A DNA stretch of 25,000 bases from Ampelomyces quisqualis (taxonomy: Eukaryota; Ascomycota; Dothideomycetes; Pleosporales; Phaeosphaeriaceae): assembly GCA_018398575.1 (NCBI GenBank), contig JAGTXZ010000022.1:45001-70000 (forward strand). The letters are read 5' to 3'. Under the pieces are notes generated by a model, which did not search any database, was not told the DNA's origin, and worked only from the letters and a program-made list of their open reading frames with translations. Positions within the stretch are counted from its first letter, which is position 1. Each line of letters opens with the position of its first letter. Of this stretch, positions 21,521 through 25,000 are shown one piece after another. The translations under genes were made by a program, and so were the position numbers.

Positions 21521-21592
21521 AAAAGCATAAACCCGTGATCGCCGAGTTACACTTGCCTTGGTTTTTACTTGTATAACAATATATTTTAACCA
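21495..21592 (-). promoter_or_regulatory. Probable RNA polymerase I promoter region, copy 2
   Basis: Same palindrome GGTTGCGCAACC (21495-21506), followed from 21521 by a stretch identical to copy 1 that includes ATCGCCGAGTTACACTTGCC and ends at the AT-rich spacer. Reasoning and doubts are as for copy 1. Confidence 0.35.
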
Positions 21593-24500
21593 AAAATTAT
21601 ATAATCTAGATAAGTAGAGCAACTACTTTCTATTTCTTACTAGTATAAGTTATATTCTAACTATAAAATAATATTATACATACAAATAAAGCTACAAATA
21701 AACTATTTTAGTACTAGAAGAAATATTCTATAATAGAATAATATTATCTATACTAATAAAGCTACAAATCTTATTCTATACTAGTATAATCTAAATTATA
21801 AAGGTACTTATATACCCTAAACTCTAAAGAAAATCTTAATTATAATCTATACTAGTCTAGCTACTTTTCTTTGTATTAAAATTATATATATTTATAATAT
21901 ATTATTATTAGATCTATACTAGTAGAGCTGTTTATATCTTTTTAAAACTAGTATAGTTTTTCTTCTATGTATAATAGTATTACTAGCTTATTTACTATAA
22001 CAAAAAAATTCTACTATATAGAACAAGAGATTAGTAGAAACTAAATATAAATTTTCTTTATAAAGAAATATATAGCTTGTAAAACAAACTTCTATTTAAT
22101 ATAACTAATAGAAGATTCTTCTCTACCTAAGATATAGAAATAAACTTCTTATAAATTTTAAAAAGTTAGAGCTAAGTATTAGAGCTACAACTAATATTAC
22201 TACTTTACGTTCTTATATCTTTTCTAAGCCTACTAATATTCTATATAACTATACTAGATAAGAAAACAGAGTTTTAAATAACCTACTAGCTTTTTATTTA
22301 AAATAGAAAAATCTAGTAGCTCTAAATATAGATAATAATAATCTAGACAAGTAACGCTACTACTATCTATTTCTTACTAGTATAAGTTATATTCTAACTA
22401 TAAAATAATATAATATATATGTTTAAACTACTAATACTAGTATAATATATTTGTGTAAAACTACTAACGTCTCTTATTACTAATATAGTATAAATTTTAA
22501 TACAAACTAAGATAATCTAGATAAGTAGAATTATTAATATCTTTTTATAATGTATAGTCTAAATAAGTAGAGCTACTAATATTTAGTTTTTACTCTATTA
22601 CATTTACTTTAAATACTAAAGAATAGTTCTATACTAGTATAATAAAGATTTTACTTTAAAATAATAGTATCTAAACTAGTATATTAATCTTATATAATCT
22701 ACTAGTATAATATAGATTCTACTCTAAACTATTATTATATTATCTATAAAGCTTGTTATATCTTTTCTAAACTAGAATTTTATAGATTTTAACTATATAA
22801 TAATTATATATAGACTAGTTAAGCTACTTATCTCTATTTTAAACTAGAGAAATATATTTTTCTAATATAATATAATCTTAGCTAATAAAGCTAGGACTAT
22901 TTTAAACTAGAAAATATTGTTTTTAACTATAATATAATATAATCTTACCTAATAAAGCTAACACGTTATTTATAGTATATTATATAAATTCTAGTATAGA
23001 AAAATAATATAGACTAAAATCTAGTAATATCTAGTTTTTACAATTATTATATAATATCTAGTAAAAGAAAATTATAATCTAAACTAAGAAGCTAGTAATA
23101 TCTTTCTCTAACTAGTGTTATATAAAGTTTACTAGAAACTAATAGAATCTATACTAAAAAGCTACTTATATAAGTTTTATACTAAAAAGCTACTTATATA
23201 AGTTTTATACTAGTACTATCTTTATTCTACCTATAGTATATTAGATCTAGCCTAGTTTAAGTTAAGTATCTATATAAGCTAGAAATACTAAAAATCTCTA
23301 GATCTATACCTTTCTTTTCTTAAGTTATACTAGAAGAAAGTAACAACTAATAATAGTTTTTTTTCTTAGTAGAAGTAAGCTTTCTAATACTTGTAAAGAA
23401 TTGTATAATTTTAAGGTTTAGTAATATTAGATATATATACTAACTTTGCTGTAAAGAATTATTAGTCTTTTATTTTCTTTTCTTTTTCTTATTTTTATTA
23501 TAAGTTTAAAAGTAGTAAGAGTATACTCTAATATAGTAATACTTCTATATATATAACTTTAAAAAGCCTACTAATATTTGTATTTAATAAGTACTAGAGA
23601 ATAAGAATATAGTAAAGTAATTATAAATATTCTTTATTAACTAATATAATAGGTACTATGTTTAAGATAAACTAGAATTTATTATTCTATTTACTAAGAC
23701 TAATATAAGTTTATTTTTACTAATAGAAAGGTAATATATTTTTATATTATAGCAGTTAGACGTATAAGAGATATTATAACTCTAAAAATATTTCTACTAT
23801 TTAATAATTTAATTTTTTGTCTTAATTTTATAGAAAGATTCTAAAATAATAAGAATAGTTTTATAATTTTAGGAAAAAGACTAACACTTTTATATTAAAT
23901 AAACAAAATTATCTATTTTATACTTTATACTTATATAAGTCTCTATATATAAGTAGATAAGTTATTATAAATATTAGATTAAGATATAGTAAGATATAAG
24001 ATTACTACTATCTAGAAAAATAAAGTTTATAATTTTTTTCTAATATTTACTTAACTTAATTACATATTAAGAGTACTATTATAATTAACTAAAGCTACCT
24101 TAAACCTACTACCTACTCTAAACGTACTAGTAACTTTATACTTACTAGCTACCTATACTATATTAAATTCTAGATATAAGCTAAAATAAGAATAATTAAA
24201 AAGAGGAAAACTATTCTAACTAAGTATAAAAGCTTTTTAACTAACTAGGTATTTTAAATTTATAAGAGCCTAAAATATAGTAGTAACTTTTATTCTATTA
24301 GCTACCTTAACCTACTAGCTACCTTAGCTACTCTAAACTTACTAGCTACCTTAAACTTACTAGCTACCTTAGACTTACTAGTAACTTCTAACCTACTAGC
24401 TACTTTAAGGATATATATAACTAAAAATAGATATTATAAATAAAATAGCTACTAATACCTATATTTTATTCTAGATACAACCTAAAATAGAAATAATTAA

Positions 24501-25000
24501 AAGAGAAAACTATTCTAACTAAGTATAAAAAGCTTTCTTAGGTAAATTAAGAAAGAAGCTTACGTAACTTCTTTAGTACTACTAAATATAGGAATTTATA
24601 ATTACTAAGTATAGGCTAACTAGTTACCTTTTTAGAATTAATTATAAAACAATTTTTAGAGTAGAAGTATAATATTAGTTCTAACTATACTAAGTTATAT
24701 AGATATTAGATAAAAGACTATGTAACTAGACGTATTCTCTTAAGTTTTTTTAAAATCTCTAGTTTTAAAGTTAATAGTTTTTTTTATATTTGTTTACAAA
24801 TTAAACTATTAAAAATAGTATTATTTTTAGACTTTAAACTAGAGCTATTTACTTAACTTTTTATCTTTATCTAAGATCTTTGTTAAGATAGAGTAGATAA
24901 GATTTTAGTTATATTATATTATAATATAGTATAGATATAGGCTTAAGTTTCTTTAAAACTCTTTTGTTATAAATTTTAAGTTTTTATTTATTTCTGTTTG
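21593..25000. other. AT-rich intergenic spacer, third copy, incomplete and deletion-rich
   Basis: Matches 10546-13990 in order and content, and runs off the window inside the ~0.2-kb repeat family (copies starting at 24740 and 24943). Unlike the first two spacers, which agree almost base for base, this one has many short deletions: shortened A or T runs, one unit lost from small duplications, and altered AGGCCT sites at about 24153, 24455 and 24686. The 29-bp pair at 23153-23208 has shrunk to 28-bp units. No gene is seen. Confidence 0.85.
23153..23208. repeat. 28-bp tandem duplication in the third spacer
   Basis: Counterpart of 1009-1066 and 12118-12175, with five A instead of six in both copies. 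Confidence 0.8.

Larger units (their letters stand above)
11110..22151 (-). repeat. rDNA tandem repeat unit 2 (11,042 bp)
   Basis: This is the second complete period, 67 bp shorter than unit 1. The difference is the sum of one extra 18-bp spacer repeat and many small deletions, mainly in the 18S (1,735 versus 1,793 nt) and the 5' ETS. Its 28S is RIP-mutated like that of unit 1, but its 18S and 5' ETS are not. A third, incomplete unit starts at 22152 and runs off the window. Confidence 0.95.

Noticed and set aside
21121..21528. 135-codon minus-strand open frame
   Set aside because: It lies in the 5' ETS, is absent as a continuous frame in copy 1, and shows no domain or start signal.

Overview
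The window is a stretch of fungal nuclear ribosomal DNA: a head-to-tail array of about 11.1-kb units transcribed from the minus strand. It holds two complete transcribed regions and parts of three intergenic spacers. Base 1 recurs at 11110 and 22152, giving units of 11,109 and 11,042 bp. In transcription order each unit runs 5' ETS, 18S, ITS1, 5.8S, ITS2, 28S, then a non-transcribed spacer. The 18S, 5.8S and 28S sequences and the ITS style point to a filamentous ascomycete of Dothideomycetes/Pleosporales. ITS1 and ITS2 resemble Phaeosphaeriaceae-type sequences from memory, but no genus can be named. I see no protein-coding gene, tRNA, 5S rRNA or mobile element.

The striking property is repeat-induced point mutation (RIP)-like damage. 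The spacer is extremely AT-rich and almost free of CA and TG dinucleotides: I count three CA and no TG in bases 1-240. Both 28S copies, the first 18S copy and the first 5' ETS carry many C-to-T and G-to-A changes, including in the sarcin-ricin loop, the peptidyl-transferase ring and the decoding region. These rRNAs are very unlikely to work, so this looks like a decayed part or edge of the rDNA array rather than the active core.

The damage is a mosaic. Copy 1 is almost undamaged from about 6729 to 8020 (28S 5' end, ITS2, 5.8S, ITS1, 18S 3' end). Copy 2 is undamaged from 18040 to about 21590 (the same block plus the rest of 18S and the 5' ETS). The shared part, 6912-8020 and 18040-19148, is identical. 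Switches between damaged and clean sequence are abrupt, which suggests gene conversion, unequal crossing-over or an assembly chimera.

A second type of change is many 1-4 base deletions, often of one unit of a short tandem duplication. These occur in the clean tracts (5.8S, ITS-flanking rRNA, copy-2 18S and ETS) and in the last spacer, but rarely in the RIP-damaged tracts. The best explanation is residual long-read consensus error where short reads map to many places, although real pseudogene decay is not excluded.

Regions: 1-3351 AT-rich spacer with several internal repeat families; 3352-3995 array of about 74-bp repeats just past the 28S 3' end; 4080-9689 rRNA genes of copy 1; 9690-10545 5' ETS and likely promoter; 10546-15203 complete spacer; 15204-20759 rRNA genes of copy 2; 20760-21592 5' ETS and likely promoter; 21593-25000 third spacer, incomplete.
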